Shown piece by piece: positions 42,514-53,259 of a DNA stretch of 64,000 nt. The DNA is from Echria macrotheca (taxonomy: Eukaryota; Ascomycota; Sordariomycetes; Sordariales; Schizotheciaceae). A program made the translations under genes and the position numbers. The stretch covers positions 1-64,000 of the forward strand of contig MU839846.1 in assembly GCA_030411725.1 (NCBI GenBank), written 5' to 3'. The notes under the pieces are model-generated. The model did no database searches. It had not been told where the DNA came from and saw only the letters and a program-made list of their open reading frames with translations. Every line of letters starts with the position of its first letter. Positions within the stretch are counted from its first letter, which is position 1.

Positions 42514-43864
42514 ATGGAACACGACTTTGTCATGGTTGAGAAAGAGGACGGATGCAGCCGAGATGATCCTCCCAAGTACCTCTCAGAAATCAGCCTGCTC
42601 GTTGATAGCCTCGCAGACCCGCTATGGTCGCTGAACACATTCATACACGACAACCCGGAGTTGGCGTTTGAAGAATTCAAGACGCACGACGCCTTGGTCA
42701 AGTTCATGAGATCACAAGACGGCTGGCAGGTGACGCCTTCAGCTTGTGGCATCAAGACAGCATGGATCGCTACTTTTAACCTTGGGAAACCGGGCCCGGT
42801 TGTGTCTTTCAACGCTGAAATGGGTACAATATGCGCCAACTATAAAAGGCTGAACTTTTAAGCTGGACTAACACATCATAGACGCACTTCCAGGACTGGG
42901 GCACGCGTGTGGCCATAATCTCATTGCCATAGCATCTTTAGCAGCCGGTCTAACAGCCGCCTGTATTGTCAAACGACATGGCCTGGGCGGGAAAATCGTC
43001 ATCTTTGGGACACCCGGGGAGGAAGGTTATAGAGGTGGTAAGATCCTCCTTTTGGAGCGAGGAGCCTACCAAGATGTCGATATCTCATTGATATCACATC
43101 CGGGTATCCTACACAACAGTCCTCTTGTCCGCACCACGGCGTTCGCTCGACTCGAGGTTGAGTATTTCGGGAAAGCCGCACATGCTGGAAAGAGCCCCTG
43201 GGAAGGTATCAACGCCCTTGACGCCGTGGTGGTGGCATATAATGCAATATCAGTTCTCCGGCAACAAACCAAACCGGATGATGTTATTGGTCTAGCGATC
43301 ACGGACGGCGGAAAGGCGACGAATGTTATCCACGCGTATGCATCTTGTGTATGCATGATTCACACAGGGACTTGGAGCCGACTCGAGGCACTTTGCGAAA
43401 AGGTTTCCAAGTGTTTCCAAGCCGGCGCTGGGGCCACGGGCGCGAAAGTCAACATCACTCTCACCGAGGGCTATAAGGACCATGTTCCAAACCGGGTGCT
43501 GGCAGCATCCTACACAGAATACTGGAACCAACTACCAAATGTCCCGGAACCCCAGATTCCGCCGTGTGAGCAACTCACGCATGTTCCATCCAGCACCGAC
43601 CAGGGCAATCTGAGTTATGCTTTACCGAGTTTGAACGCCAGTTTTGCGATTCCTCCTGCCGCTCCGGGAAGACAAGGCCAGCCTCACAGTCCGGAGTTTG
43701 AGGTAGCATCCGGAACTTATGAAGCGTTTGAGCGGGCACTCAGAGTTGGAAAGGCCTTGGCGGGCACGGCGATTGACGTGTTGACTGAGCCTGGACTTCT
43801 CGGGAAAATAAAGAGACAATGGGAGCAAGACATGGCAGCGAAAGCCGCGGGCGCTAGTCCATAG
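42514..43864 (+). CDS. M20-family amidohydrolase/peptidase (two exons)
   Basis: Exon 1 is 42514-42823 and exon 2 is 42882-43864; the 58-bp intron has branch site CTAAC and joins AATG-G to AC-GCA so that the family sequence NAEMDALPGLGHACGHN is rebuilt. The product is about 430 residues. Metal-site features are the Asp in EMDALPG, the HACGHN His, and the adjacent glutamates of GTPGEEG; ISHPG and VEYFGKAAHAGKSPWEGINALDA are the dimerisation-domain signature of the M20 (aminoacylase-1-like 2 / AbgB-like) group. It probably hydrolyses an N-acyl or amide bond of a small molecule in the cytosol. It is divergent from the CmcJ-like gene and convergent with the flavin monooxygenase. Confidence 0.88.
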
Positions 43865-44206
43865 GCAAGAAATAGCAACCTTTAAAGAGATTTGGTAGAA
43901 GGGCGTAGCACTTTTTGATAGAGGGACTCACCAAAATCTGACCACTGAGTTTGACGGCTATTTACTTTTATCCAATGCGCTTCTAACGTTGCAGGAAAGA
44001 TTTCTAGTCCCTAAGCTTAAAAAAATGGCCTCCTGCCAGCTTTGCTGTCTGCTCGGTGTTGGGGTCTCCGAGTCTATGTTGCTATGGGCAAGCCAGGTGG
44101 CAAATCAGGGCTGCTCAGCTGCCGCAACATTTCACCAACAGAACTTCTTTGGATAGTCATCTGGATCACTATAATCGACTAGCTCTTCCGATATACTGCG
44201 AGGATG
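43865..44206. other. Convergent 3' intergenic region
   Basis: 342 bp between the ends of the M20 gene (plus) and the monooxygenase gene (minus). Nothing else recognised. Confidence 0.6.
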
Positions 44207-46244
44207 TCAAGAATCCGGTACCACAGTCTCCCTGTAGGCAGTTGGCAAGATGCCCGCAAGGGCGGCCTTGATCTGCATCGCCAAGAGCGTCGAGTACCAG
44301 CGCTGGAGCCCCGTATGACCGCCCATAATCCAGAAATTCTCCAACCGCAGATTTCGCTTCCACAGCCCTCGAATCTCTCCCTCAGCATCGTAACCGAACG
44401 TGGCATCCATCCTTTCAGCGATCTCCCGAGGGCCTAACACGCCGCCCTTTGTTTCCTCTGCCGTTCCACCGCCCAAAATCTCCGCCGCCACAGCCCTCAT
44501 GTTGACGTCAGCAAACCCGGTGCACCACAGCACAGCATCGGCATCCAGCTCACTTCCGTCGGCGAACTTCAGCCCGCCCTCGGTGAACGAAACCGGCTCG
44601 GTGCCCGCCTTGACGGCCGCCTTGCCCTCGACGAGCAAATTGGTCCCGCCGATATCGACGTAATGCCCGCCCCCACGCTCGACCAGATTGTGCAAGAGGT
44701 GTGCGTCAGGATGCGTGCCGTCCATAACCGGGAATCCCGTCTTAGCGAGCGCGGCGTACCGGTCCGGCTCCTCGGCCGCCAGCAGGGCGAAGAGCCCGCC
44801 GGCCAGGGCGCCGTCAACCCACGCCGGCAGCGTCATGAGGGCCCTGTCAGCGATCTCGGTGGGGAGTATGTCGTACAGCCCCAGGCCCCGCGGGTCATAG
44901 CCATAATGCAGTGGCACGATGTAGGTCGGGCTGCGGGCGACCATGGTGGTGGCGATGCCGGCTGAGACGCAGTCCTCGAGGATGTCGAAGGCTGTGTTGG
45001 CGGACCCGACGATTATGACCGATTTCACGCCGGCGAGTGACTTGGATGGGTTCTTATACTCAGCCGAGTGCATGCTCAACCCCTTGTAGGCTTGGCGGTT
45101 GGGGATGTCGGGCAGGTACGGCTTCTGCGAAGCTATACCGGTGGCTTGGACGAGATGCTTGGCCGTTGCGGTTCGGGATCCGGATGGTGTGGTGAACTTG
45201 ACGGTCCAGAGTTTCACCGCGGGGTCATATACCGTGGAGGTAATCTTGGCCGAGTTGATGATGTTGAGGTGGAATGTGGATATGAACCGACGGAGGTGGG
45301 CGGCGAGATCGTCACGGGTGAGAAGGTGCGGGTGTTTGAGATGTTCGGGGTAGTCTGACAACCGCATGAAGCAAAACGAATCAGCATAGGGATTTGCCTA
45401 GATGTCAGGAAAACTTACGTATATATGGCGTGTCACAAAGCGCCGTCGAGACATGGAAACGGAGCGAGTCGTAACGCAACGCCCAGTTATCTCCGGGGTT
45501 CGCGTTGCGCTCCAACATTACCGAGTCTACCCCCAGCGCTTTGAGACGCGCCGCCAGGACGGCAGCACTGTTCCCGCCTCCTATCATGAGCACCTCGGTC
45601 GAAAATTCGACATCGTCGAGTGCACGGCCTGGAGAATAGAGCAGAGATTCATCATGCGGACAGTCATCCAAGCCGTCCAACCATGTGCTGAGAATCCAGA
45701 CTTTCCATTCTGTCGTTCCATCGGCGGCGACAGGAACAAGGAGCAGCCTCCCAGTGGCAGCTGCGGCTGGCGAGATGGTCTTGAAGGCAAAGTTGGCGTC
45801 GATCCATTGCTGTGAGGATTAGCTGACGTCCATGTCTTGCAGTGTCAAAGTCGAATAGGTACCTACAAGAACCGGTGATACAGGGATGACGTGGGGATCG
45901 CCGACGAGCTTCAGCCCCTCCGGAATTCCCCGGAGTTTCTTGGTCTCAAGCAGGTTGGCGGCCACTACGCCCGCTCCGCTGAAGGTGCGGATGTGGTAGG
46001 TCAGGCCAACTTGATCTCTCCAGTAGGCCTGCTCTGTCAAGAAGCAACTCTGAAGTTTCTTGACATCGTCGGCAGCGAGTACGTTCTCAATGGTATTCAG
46101 AACAGCCTGCGCAATTTCTCTTGGTTTGGTGGAATCGGCCGAGGCAAGTGTCTCGGGGGGTATGACGGGCAAAGGCTTCTGAGCGAGCGTCCTGCGCAGA
46201 TCAACTTTCTGGGGATATTCCACGGTCGTTTGTTCTAGTGCCAT
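44207..46244 (-). CDS. NTF2-like + FAD-dependent monooxygenase (FMO/Baeyer-Villiger type, three exons)
   Basis: Exons are 46244-45867, 45809-45419 and 45354-44207, joined by introns of 57 bp (GTAGGT...CACAG, branch CTAAT) and 64 bp (GTAAGT...GTCAG). The product is about 638 residues. The start is Met at 46244, because an in-frame stop lies just upstream. Residues ~25-190 form an NTF2-like domain (AYWRDQVGLTYHIRTFSG; LQWIDANFAFKTI). The flavin domain follows with EVLMIGGGNSAAVLAARL (FAD dinucleotide fold), GDNWALRYDSL, YKGLSMHSAEYKNP (FMO fingerprint K-G-x3-H), a second nucleotide fold VIIVGSANTAFDI and LWCTGFADV. Such two-domain enzymes are common in fungal clusters and catabolism and use NADPH and O2. 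Substrate unknown. Confidence 0.9.
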
Positions 46245-47014
46245 GTTTTCTTGGGTGTCGACGTCTTCCCCAATCAACCATCATGAGCAAAACTCAGAGA
46301 ATTGGCTCCTTGGAAGGATGTGGTCTTATACTGATAGAGATAGCGCTTACGCGCCGAGACATAACGTGCGGGGTCAGACGGGTTTCTTGCATCGTCATCG
46401 TGGACGTTCCACGGGGGATAAGAATGGAGTCCACTCGGGTTGGTGACACCCTTGCGGCTAGTCCGATCTGGATGCGGGATGGTGTCTGACCTCGGTTACC
46501 GAGGTGCTTCAAACTCCAAGCTAATCACTCAGCTTCATATCTTCCTTCTCAGTCCTGACAATCTACCGTTTTTTGTGGCGTCTAGGTCGCTTTCATCGCT
46601 GTTGTCTTCTAACACTGTCACCCTCGTTATCTTGAAACGCGGTGGGACTTTGCTGTGATGGCCAGTTCCGCGTCGGATGCAAAATGAGTCCGGGGTCTGT
46701 CAGCGCCGAAGAATAAAGTGATTACATAGGTAGCATTTTACTCGACTCCTCGGATAGGCACTATCTTGCCGTCCAACTGGTAAACGGGAATGCTGCTGAC
46801 CACCATCGGTTGGTTTTGTCATTGAAAACGGGGAAGATGTTGTACCGACAAGCCCGCTCTAACCTCGGCCTGCATGAGTGACGAGATGGACGAATCCTGA
46901 TGCAAACCGAAATGTGACGGCACAAAACCTCAGGTCTCCTCTATCCGATGTAAACCGATTCAAACCTCTAGCCTCAGATCCATGCCTCTTGCCGATACTT
47001 CATAAAAAAATACC
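46245..47014. other. Intergenic region, presumed monooxygenase promoter
   Basis: 770 bp between the 3' end of the ABM gene and the start of the monooxygenase gene, both on the minus strand. Short ORFs show nothing recognisable. Confidence 0.5.
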
Positions 47015-47449
47015 TTACAAGCGGCTCTCGAAGCCGGTAAATTGTTCGAGCGGAATGACTTTGAGCGGCGCAGCCATGATATCCTCCTTCATCGAAACCT
47101 CCTGCAGCCATGCAAGCTTGGGGCCGGCCTTGTGAGTCTCGATGGCCGCTTGGTCAGCGTAGCTATAGCCCTTGTTAGAATACTCTGGAGACGTAGTGTT
47201 TTGTTGACATTTACCTCTCCCACACAACGATAGTGGGTTTATCGGTCCCCTTGGCGCGGAACCATTGGTACTTCAGCACGCCGGGCTCGTTCTCCTTGAC
47301 GTAATCGCTGACTGACTGGGCGAGTTCCTCGACCTGGTGTTTAAAGTGTGTTAAAATCATGGGCTCGGAAAGGGCGGCAGTGAGGTTTATCATACCCGAG
47401 CGACCTTGTCAGGCTTGGGATAGAGGAAGGCGACGACGTGGATAGGCAT
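47015..47449 (-). CDS. ABM-fold (antibiotic biosynthesis monooxygenase) small protein (three exons)
   Basis: Exons are 47449-47396, 47333-47215 and 47162-47015, with introns of 62 and 52 bp (GTATGA...ACCAG; GTAAAT...TATAG). The sum of 321 nt gives 106 residues, the normal length of a one-domain ABM protein. The rebuilt protein starts MPIHVVAFLYPKP. The core is VEELAQSVSDYVKENEPGV, then LKYQWFRAKG, VVWESYADQAAIETH and the KAGPKLAWLQE helix. The alternation of strand, helix and the Y/H-containing E-x-Y-x(6)-H segment is typical of the dimeric ferredoxin-like ABM fold. Such proteins act as cofactor-free monooxygenases, dehydratases or simple stress proteins. Its proximity to the flavin enzyme suggests a common pathway. 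Confidence 0.85.
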
Positions 47450-49576
47450 TTTGATAGCGACGATGTAACAATCTCGACACAGTCAACAGTAAAAGATACC
47501 AATAAGATTTTACAGTTCGGATGTGTGAATGCAGGGGTGAAAAGTGTGAAGACTGCAGAGTCAATCGACAGCGGGGTATGGTGGTGGACTTATGTCACGA
47601 TCGGCATGTTCCGGATGCATATATCCTGGAACCTCGGTAATAATGGTGGATACCTTGACGTTTGAAACCGGGCTCCGGGCTGAGTAACGAACGCGTCTAT
47701 TACCGCAAGTGAGTTTAGTCTGACAATTACCGCGATGTCTTTCATTATTTCGGAAACCTCGGAGCTATAGGAAGGGTGTTGCGAAGGTGGGTAGGTAGAT
47801 GACTTTATGTTTGTGTTAATCCCTCCCATTCGAAAACAGAGCACTGCCAAGATATCTATCTACCCCTGATAGATACGGATTAGCGAGTTCAGGATAGCCT
47901 TCATCTCGAGCCTCAACAGAAGGACATAACCATCCCCCTGAGCCCCCCTTAAAGAAAGGGAAACGGCCTGCTCAAATCTGAATATGCGATATGAAGGCGC
48001 CAGGTATCTCATCTAGTTCGAGGGATGTCTGCTTTCAACCGGGCTGCAAATCTCAACTCTACACCACTTACCTCGTGCACATGTACATCCACGGATGGTC
48101 CGGGGTCATTTCTCAACCATTGACCTCCTGTCTTGGCGTGGGTCGATCGGCCGAACTCTCAAGGCATTGGGTGCTCGATACGACAAGTGGGAGCTAAGTA
48201 GGAGCCAAGTTACGTAGATTCTGAGGGTCGATTTCCGCCTTGCTACCGAGGACACCCCACAGCGGTTCTTTTGTTTTACTCCAACGTTCGTTGCCGCTAA
48301 AAAGCTGCCGTAAGCGCATCAAGAAGCCGAAGCCTACAAACGCCACAGTTTCAGGTAGGTACATTCGTCCCACGTCCCCTTGTCGGCATCCCAGCCCCCT
48401 TCCACGCCGCGTCTCGCTCGAAATCACCTCCAGCTACCGCCTAACAAACATAAGGGCCGACGACCGTGGTCTTGGAACTCGTCCAGCCCGCATGCCCGCG
48501 GCCGGCACGAGATGGTAATATCTGGAATTCCACCATTCGGCTATAGGGAGTTTTCTCATATATGATGTATAATTAGCACCATACTAAAGAGGCTACTTGC
48601 GGACTGCCGGGCTCGGGCCGAGGTATTTAATCTTTGGTTCGTGCTGTGCCTAGCCTCGAAAATCAGGTAGGAATGCCCCGAGACAAGACGAACAAGCGTT
48701 TGTGCGGCCGCCCAGCCAAGACGGGTATATCTCTCGTCCTTGGGTAATTGGTAAAACCCTCCCAGTCTACGACGGCAGTGGGTTTCAGCATGACGTCTTC
48801 TTTTCATACACACCACAGGACCAACATGTGGCTTTTAGGTCGCCACAAAGTGGGGGAATTCCGATTTGTTGGACTCGTTTATACCATTGGCATATGTCAA
48901 GGAGGCATTCTTCCGCTGTGTGGCGTCGATCCTGACGTGATGAAGATGGTGACTGACCGGGGGGCCCATGAAAGACGGGAGAATTCTAGAATGGAACGTT
49001 TGGGTATATAAGATTCTTCCATAATATTAAACGAGGTCGGAGACGGGATCGGTTGACGTCGGTAAGGAAATTTCCCCCGCATTCTTCTCCGCATGGTCCA
49101 GAACTCGGTGGCTACTTTTTGGGGCGTGGCTCTGCCGGGACCCGAAACAAATCATCCAGGGGTGAGATGGGCGCGGAGCATAAACAGCCGAACAGGCTAA
49201 CACGCCAGGATATTGGACGGTGTAGATTTGCCCCAAAGTGCCTTCTCCATGCGGTTGGCCTCGACGTAGCGAGGATGATATGGCGATGGCTTCCTGCTAA
49301 AGGCATTGGTATTATTTCCCAATCAATCATCTGGGTTTGATTGAGCGAAGGCTGGAAAGGGGAAGCACCATCTTTCGATGCCACCCTCATCTTTCTCCCG
49401 CCTTGGCGTGATGAATGAGATCGCCTTCGGCTGTGAACTGGTATATACAGGCGTGCATATGTCCTTCTCCATGGGGGGGATTTGCTGGTAGAGAGAACGT
49501 TTGCGTGGCGGGTGTTTCTTTTCTCCTCCTAGACATCGTCATCAACTGAAAAGAAACTGTGTTTCCCATTACAACA
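47450..49576. other. 2.1-kb intergenic region, no gene seen
   Basis: Only short ORFs without recognisable features or plausible splice-linked families. TAGGTAGG-type motifs lie at about 47,788-47,800 and 48,353-48,362. The part near 49,400-49,560 is presumably the promoter and leader of the dehydrogenase gene. Confidence 0.55.
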
Positions 49577-51050
49577 ATGCGTCTGTTGGAGATTCTGTCA
49601 GGGGCAGTGGCCCTGCTGGGCTCGGGTATGTTGGACTTATATACCGGTAGTGAGGACGATGTACTGATTTTTAAGGTGTCCATGGGGCCATCTCACCCCT
49701 CCCGGTGCCCAAGAGCTGCACCGGAGTCGCAGCAAACAGGTTCCAGATGCAGGCGGCGTCGGGTTGGTCGGTAGTAAAGCTCGTCGGAGGGTTGAAGCAG
49801 GTCCGTACCGTCATCTGGGACACGGAGGGCAACATGCTGGTGCTGCAAAACACTCGCGGCGCATCGGTGCACACATTCGGAGCCGACGGGTGTGTCAACA
49901 GCACAACCATGCTCATCTCGGGCGGCGGACTCAACCACGGCCTGGCCCTATCTCCAGATGGCAAAACGCTGTACGCAAGTTCCGAGACGACTGTGTACAG
50001 CTGGTCCTACGATCCCATCACTCGCAAGACAAGCAACCAAAAGACGATTGTAAAGGGCATGTCGACCGGAGTGCACTCGTCGCGTGCCCTTGTCGTCGTA
50101 AGCCGCCAGCCAAACATGCTGCTTGTGCAGGTCGGTAGCAATGCCAACTTCGACATGGCTGCTGCGCAGAAGTCCACAGGGCGCGCCATCATCAAGATCT
50201 TTGACGTCAGCAAGGCCCCGGCCAGTGGGTACAACTACAACACTGACGGCGAGGTGTTTGCATACGGTCTGCGGAACGAGATCGGGTTTGTCGAAGACCC
50301 CAACGGCGTGGTCTGGGGTGTGGAGAATAGCGGTGATGTACGTCCTCAACCGAGAAATGGTGGGAATGATCTGACATGTGTAGGATTTCACCCGGACCGA
50401 GAACGGTCAGCGAAAGGACATCCACAAAGACAACCCGGCTGAGAAGCTTAACAGACGTAAGTCTACCGCCGCGAAACACGAGTGAGGCGAAGTACGAATA
50501 CTGACCAATTCTAGTTGGCGACCCCCTCAAGGTCAAGGACCAATGGTTCGGCTACCCGACCTGCTTCTCGGTCTGGGACCCGTCCAGCTTCACAGGCACC
50601 TCGCTCAAGACAGGCAGCCACTTCGTGCTAGCGCCCAACAGCTCCTTCAACGACGCGAGCTGCAACACGCAGGCGATCGCGCCCCGGCTGACGTTCCAGG
50701 CGCACTCAGCCCCCATCTGGAACACGTTCGACAAGGACGCCAAGAACATGTACGTGACGTTCCACGGCTCGTGGGACCGCCAGCCCGCCACTGGCTTCAA
50801 GGTCGTCCAGATCCCCTTCACCAAGCTCGCCGATGGCAGCTACGACCCCGTCGCCCCCGTCGACAGCATGAAGGGCTACAACGACATCTGGAGCGCTCCG
50901 AACCCTGGCAGCTGCACGGCCAATGGCCTGACGCAGAGCAACTGCATTCGTCTGACGGCTGCTTCGTGGGATCCGGCAGGGCGAGGACTGTTTATCGGCA
51001 GCGACAACAGCGCCGAGGGAGAGGTCTTCATCCTCACCCCTCCCAAATAG
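49577..51050 (+). CDS. Secreted PQQ-type sugar/sorbosone dehydrogenase (AA12-like, four exons)
   Basis: Exons are 49577-49625, 49676-50337, 50384-50456 and 50515-51050; introns are 50, 46 and 58 bp, all GT..AG, and the frame closes at 439 residues. The first exon is a signal peptide (MRLLEILSGAVALLGSG). The body is the six-bladed propeller of soluble quinoprotein glucose/L-sorbosone dehydrogenases: GLNHGLALSPDGKTLYAS, YGLRNEIGFVED, GVENSGDD (rebuilt across intron 2), DIHKDNPAEKLNRLGDP (rebuilt across intron 3), WFGYPTC, FHGSWDRQPATGFKVV and NTFDKDAKNMYV. These are the hallmark segments of CAZy AA12-type enzymes, which oxidise sugars outside the cell and pass electrons to lytic partners. No cytochrome or CBM domain is fused. 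Convergent with the GT90 gene. Confidence 0.88.
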
Positions 51051-51330
51051 ACAATCTGTTGCATCTGGGTAGTAGAATCCACCAAATGGAAGAGTGTACT
51101 TACTCTTGTGCGAACATGGCCTTAATACAAGCGTGGCGAGTAATATTCCGCCGGGTTTCAGAGAATCCCTCAGTCAGCTCATGATGGACACATGTAAAAG
51201 GGGGAACAATAATATGGTAAATGGGTACATAACTCCGCCGCTTCTAACCCCAGCGACCTCGTCAAAACTAACATTACAAGTTCTAGGCGTCGTCATTACT
51301 AGTCGTGTCATACAGGCGATTGCACCTTGA

Positions 51331-53259
51331 CTACCTCGTCAAGTCTGCCACATACGCCAGTTTATCTCTGTTATCATCCATGACCCTTGCATACTCCAAG
51401 AGCAACCTCCAAGTGTAAATCAACATGTCGTCTTGCCGAAGAACAGCTGACGACCAAGCCTGCCCTTCCCGGGCGATCCGCTCTGCCTCTTCGTCGTGTC
51501 CGTTCAAAAAGTAATCCATGATACCATAAACATCCATGTACGAGTTGTCAAAGGGTACGAAATGCACCCAAGGCATTAGCCTCGCATCATGCCACTCCGG
51601 GTAGATGGTCGACTTGAGCGGGAGACTGGTCGACATGAGGAACGCCCGGTATCGACCGCTGAACGAGTTGCCGTCCACGTCGGGAACATATTTCCAGTCA
51701 TACACCTTGGCAAATGGCATGCCCTCGACAACCTTGAAGAGCTCGTCGTTGTGCTTGCATGTACGCAGCTTTTTTCCATCTGGGGCGAACTCGGGAGGGT
51801 GGCAGAGCAGATTGTTGAACGCCACATCGGACCAAGATGACACCCATTTGCCGAGCTGGCCCTCTTTTTGTGCTGACAGTTGGTAAGGGTCCTTCTCGGG
51901 CGCGAGGAGACGGAATGTGGGACCGGCCTCAACATCACCAGCTTCCATGGAGGCGACCGTGGTGCCATTCATCATCTGGATGAAACGATGGCGGTGGTTG
52001 TGCCACCAGTTATCGTCCTTGTTGCGCGCCCCTGACGCTGCGCCACGCCACACCATGCCGTCGATTTTGTTCGCCCAAGGGCCACCCCGCTCGTTGCCTC
52101 CACTGTAATCCTTGCGCAGATTCTCAGCCAGATACATGGCGCTGGGTATTAACATCTCGTTGTTGGTCGACAGCTTGCACTCGCCGAAAATGGGCATCAG
52201 CTGCTTGGTCGTGGACATGCTGATAGCTTCCACAAATGTCCCATGCATACCCCGGAGGTGCGGTTGAAGACACACATCCTCAGAGGCTGTGAAGTTCTTC
52301 ACATATCCCTTGTGCGTATATTGCGGAACCGGAGCGTCGGGGAACTCGATGGTCGAGTTGAACGTGTCAAGGGACGACACGCTGCGGCCGGGACTGTTGG
52401 GTGGACACGCGTCCCGTATAAAATCCCAGAATTTGTGTGCGTCGCCGTGATGCCAATGCGGATCGTAGCGCTCGTCATTTTCGACGTCTGCCACTCCGCT
52501 GTAGGTCTGGATCGCTTCGTCGACGGGTATCACCACACGCTTGCGCTGCTCGGCGGCCGCGTACTTTTCGATGTCTTCCCAGGGAACCATCACACGCGAC
52601 TCGTCCATGTGGTTGACATACATGTCGAGATCGGGAAGATGCGGCATCATCCTCTCGACGAGGTCTATCCACATCTGCATCCGAAAGTGTATTTCCTTGT
52701 CATCATGTATCGGCTTGATCTTGCCGTTGCGCACCGCGATCGTAAATGGTTGGTTATGGGCTCTCGCACGGATATCGCGGGGGTCGAGACCCCAAAAGGG
52801 ATGGATGTCGTGGTAAATTCGATCGAAAAACTCCTCGACGATGATGCCTTTCTTTTCTTGGGCGACCTCGAACCATTTGTCGAACCCGGGCGGGGGGTGT
52901 CGTCCGCGGCGCTCGCGGTACCGGGAAGCCGCTTGCTCGAGATTTAGGGATTGCTTCCCCATCAGCTGGTTGAATTGGGTGCGAGCCTCCTTGATCAAGT
53001 CGTCGATAGGATGGTGCGCCAGATGCGGCCGGTGAGACAAGCCGCCAGGCTTGCCCGGCACTGCGCCATTCCTCCAAGCATTGTTCTCGCCCCGGCCGCC
53101 GTCTGGTCGCAGTGGTACGAGGAAGCTAGCCTCGCGCGTCCCACGTAGGAAGAAAAGAGAGATGGAAAGAACGACCAAGAGCGCTAGAGTCGGGAGGACA
53201 CGTCCGGGCTTGGGCATTATGGCCAGCGCGCCAAGTCGAGGGAAACGCAGCAGACTCAT
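51331..53259 (-). CDS. GT90 / CAP10-like glycosyltransferase, type II membrane protein
   Basis: Single exon, 642 residues. A short basic cytosolic head precedes a membrane anchor at about residues 20-40 (LPTLALLVVLSISLFFLRG), followed by a stem with Pro/His-rich sequence. The catalytic GT90 domain lies in the C-terminal half: IDGMVWRGAASGARNKD, HRHRFIQMMNG, FAPDGKKLRTCKHN, KYVPDVDGNSFSGRYRAFLMSTSLPLKSTIYPEWH, RLMPWVHFVPFDNSYMDVYGIMDYFLNG. These match the CAP10 family (capsule xylosyltransferase in Cryptococcus, POGLUT in animals). It should act in the Golgi on cell-wall or secreted glycans, probably transferring xylose or a related sugar. Its end is 280 bp from that of the dehydrogenase gene. 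Confidence 0.93.
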   Translation of the reverse strand: MSLLRFPRLGALAIMPKPGRVLPTLALLVVLSISLFFLRGTREASFLVPLRPDGGRGENNAWRNGAVPGKPGGLSHRPHLAHHPIDDLIKEARTQFNQLMGKQSLNLEQAASRYRERRGRHPPPGFDKWFEVAQEKKGIIVEEFFDRIYHDIHPFWGLDPRDIRARAHNQPFTIAVRNGKIKPIHDDKEIHFRMQMWIDLVERMMPHLPDLDMYVNHMDESRVMVPWEDIEKYAAAEQRKRVVIPVDEAIQTYSGVADVENDERYDPHWHHGDAHKFWDFIRDACPPNSPGRSVSSLDTFNSTIEFPDAPVPQYTHKGYVKNFTASEDVCLQPHLRGMHGTFVEAISMSTTKQLMPIFGECKLSTNNEMLIPSAMYLAENLRKDYSGGNERGGPWANKIDGMVWRGAASGARNKDDNWWHNHRHRFIQMMNGTTVASMEAGDVEAGPTFRLLAPEKDPYQLSAQKEGQLGKWVSSWSDVAFNNLLCHPPEFAPDGKKLRTCKHNDELFKVVEGMPFAKVYDWKYVPDVDGNSFSGRYRAFLMSTSLPLKSTIYPEWHDARLMPWVHFVPFDNSYMDVYGIMDYFLNGHDEEAERIAREGQAWSSAVLRQDDMLIYTWRLLLEYARVMDDNRDKLAYVADLTR

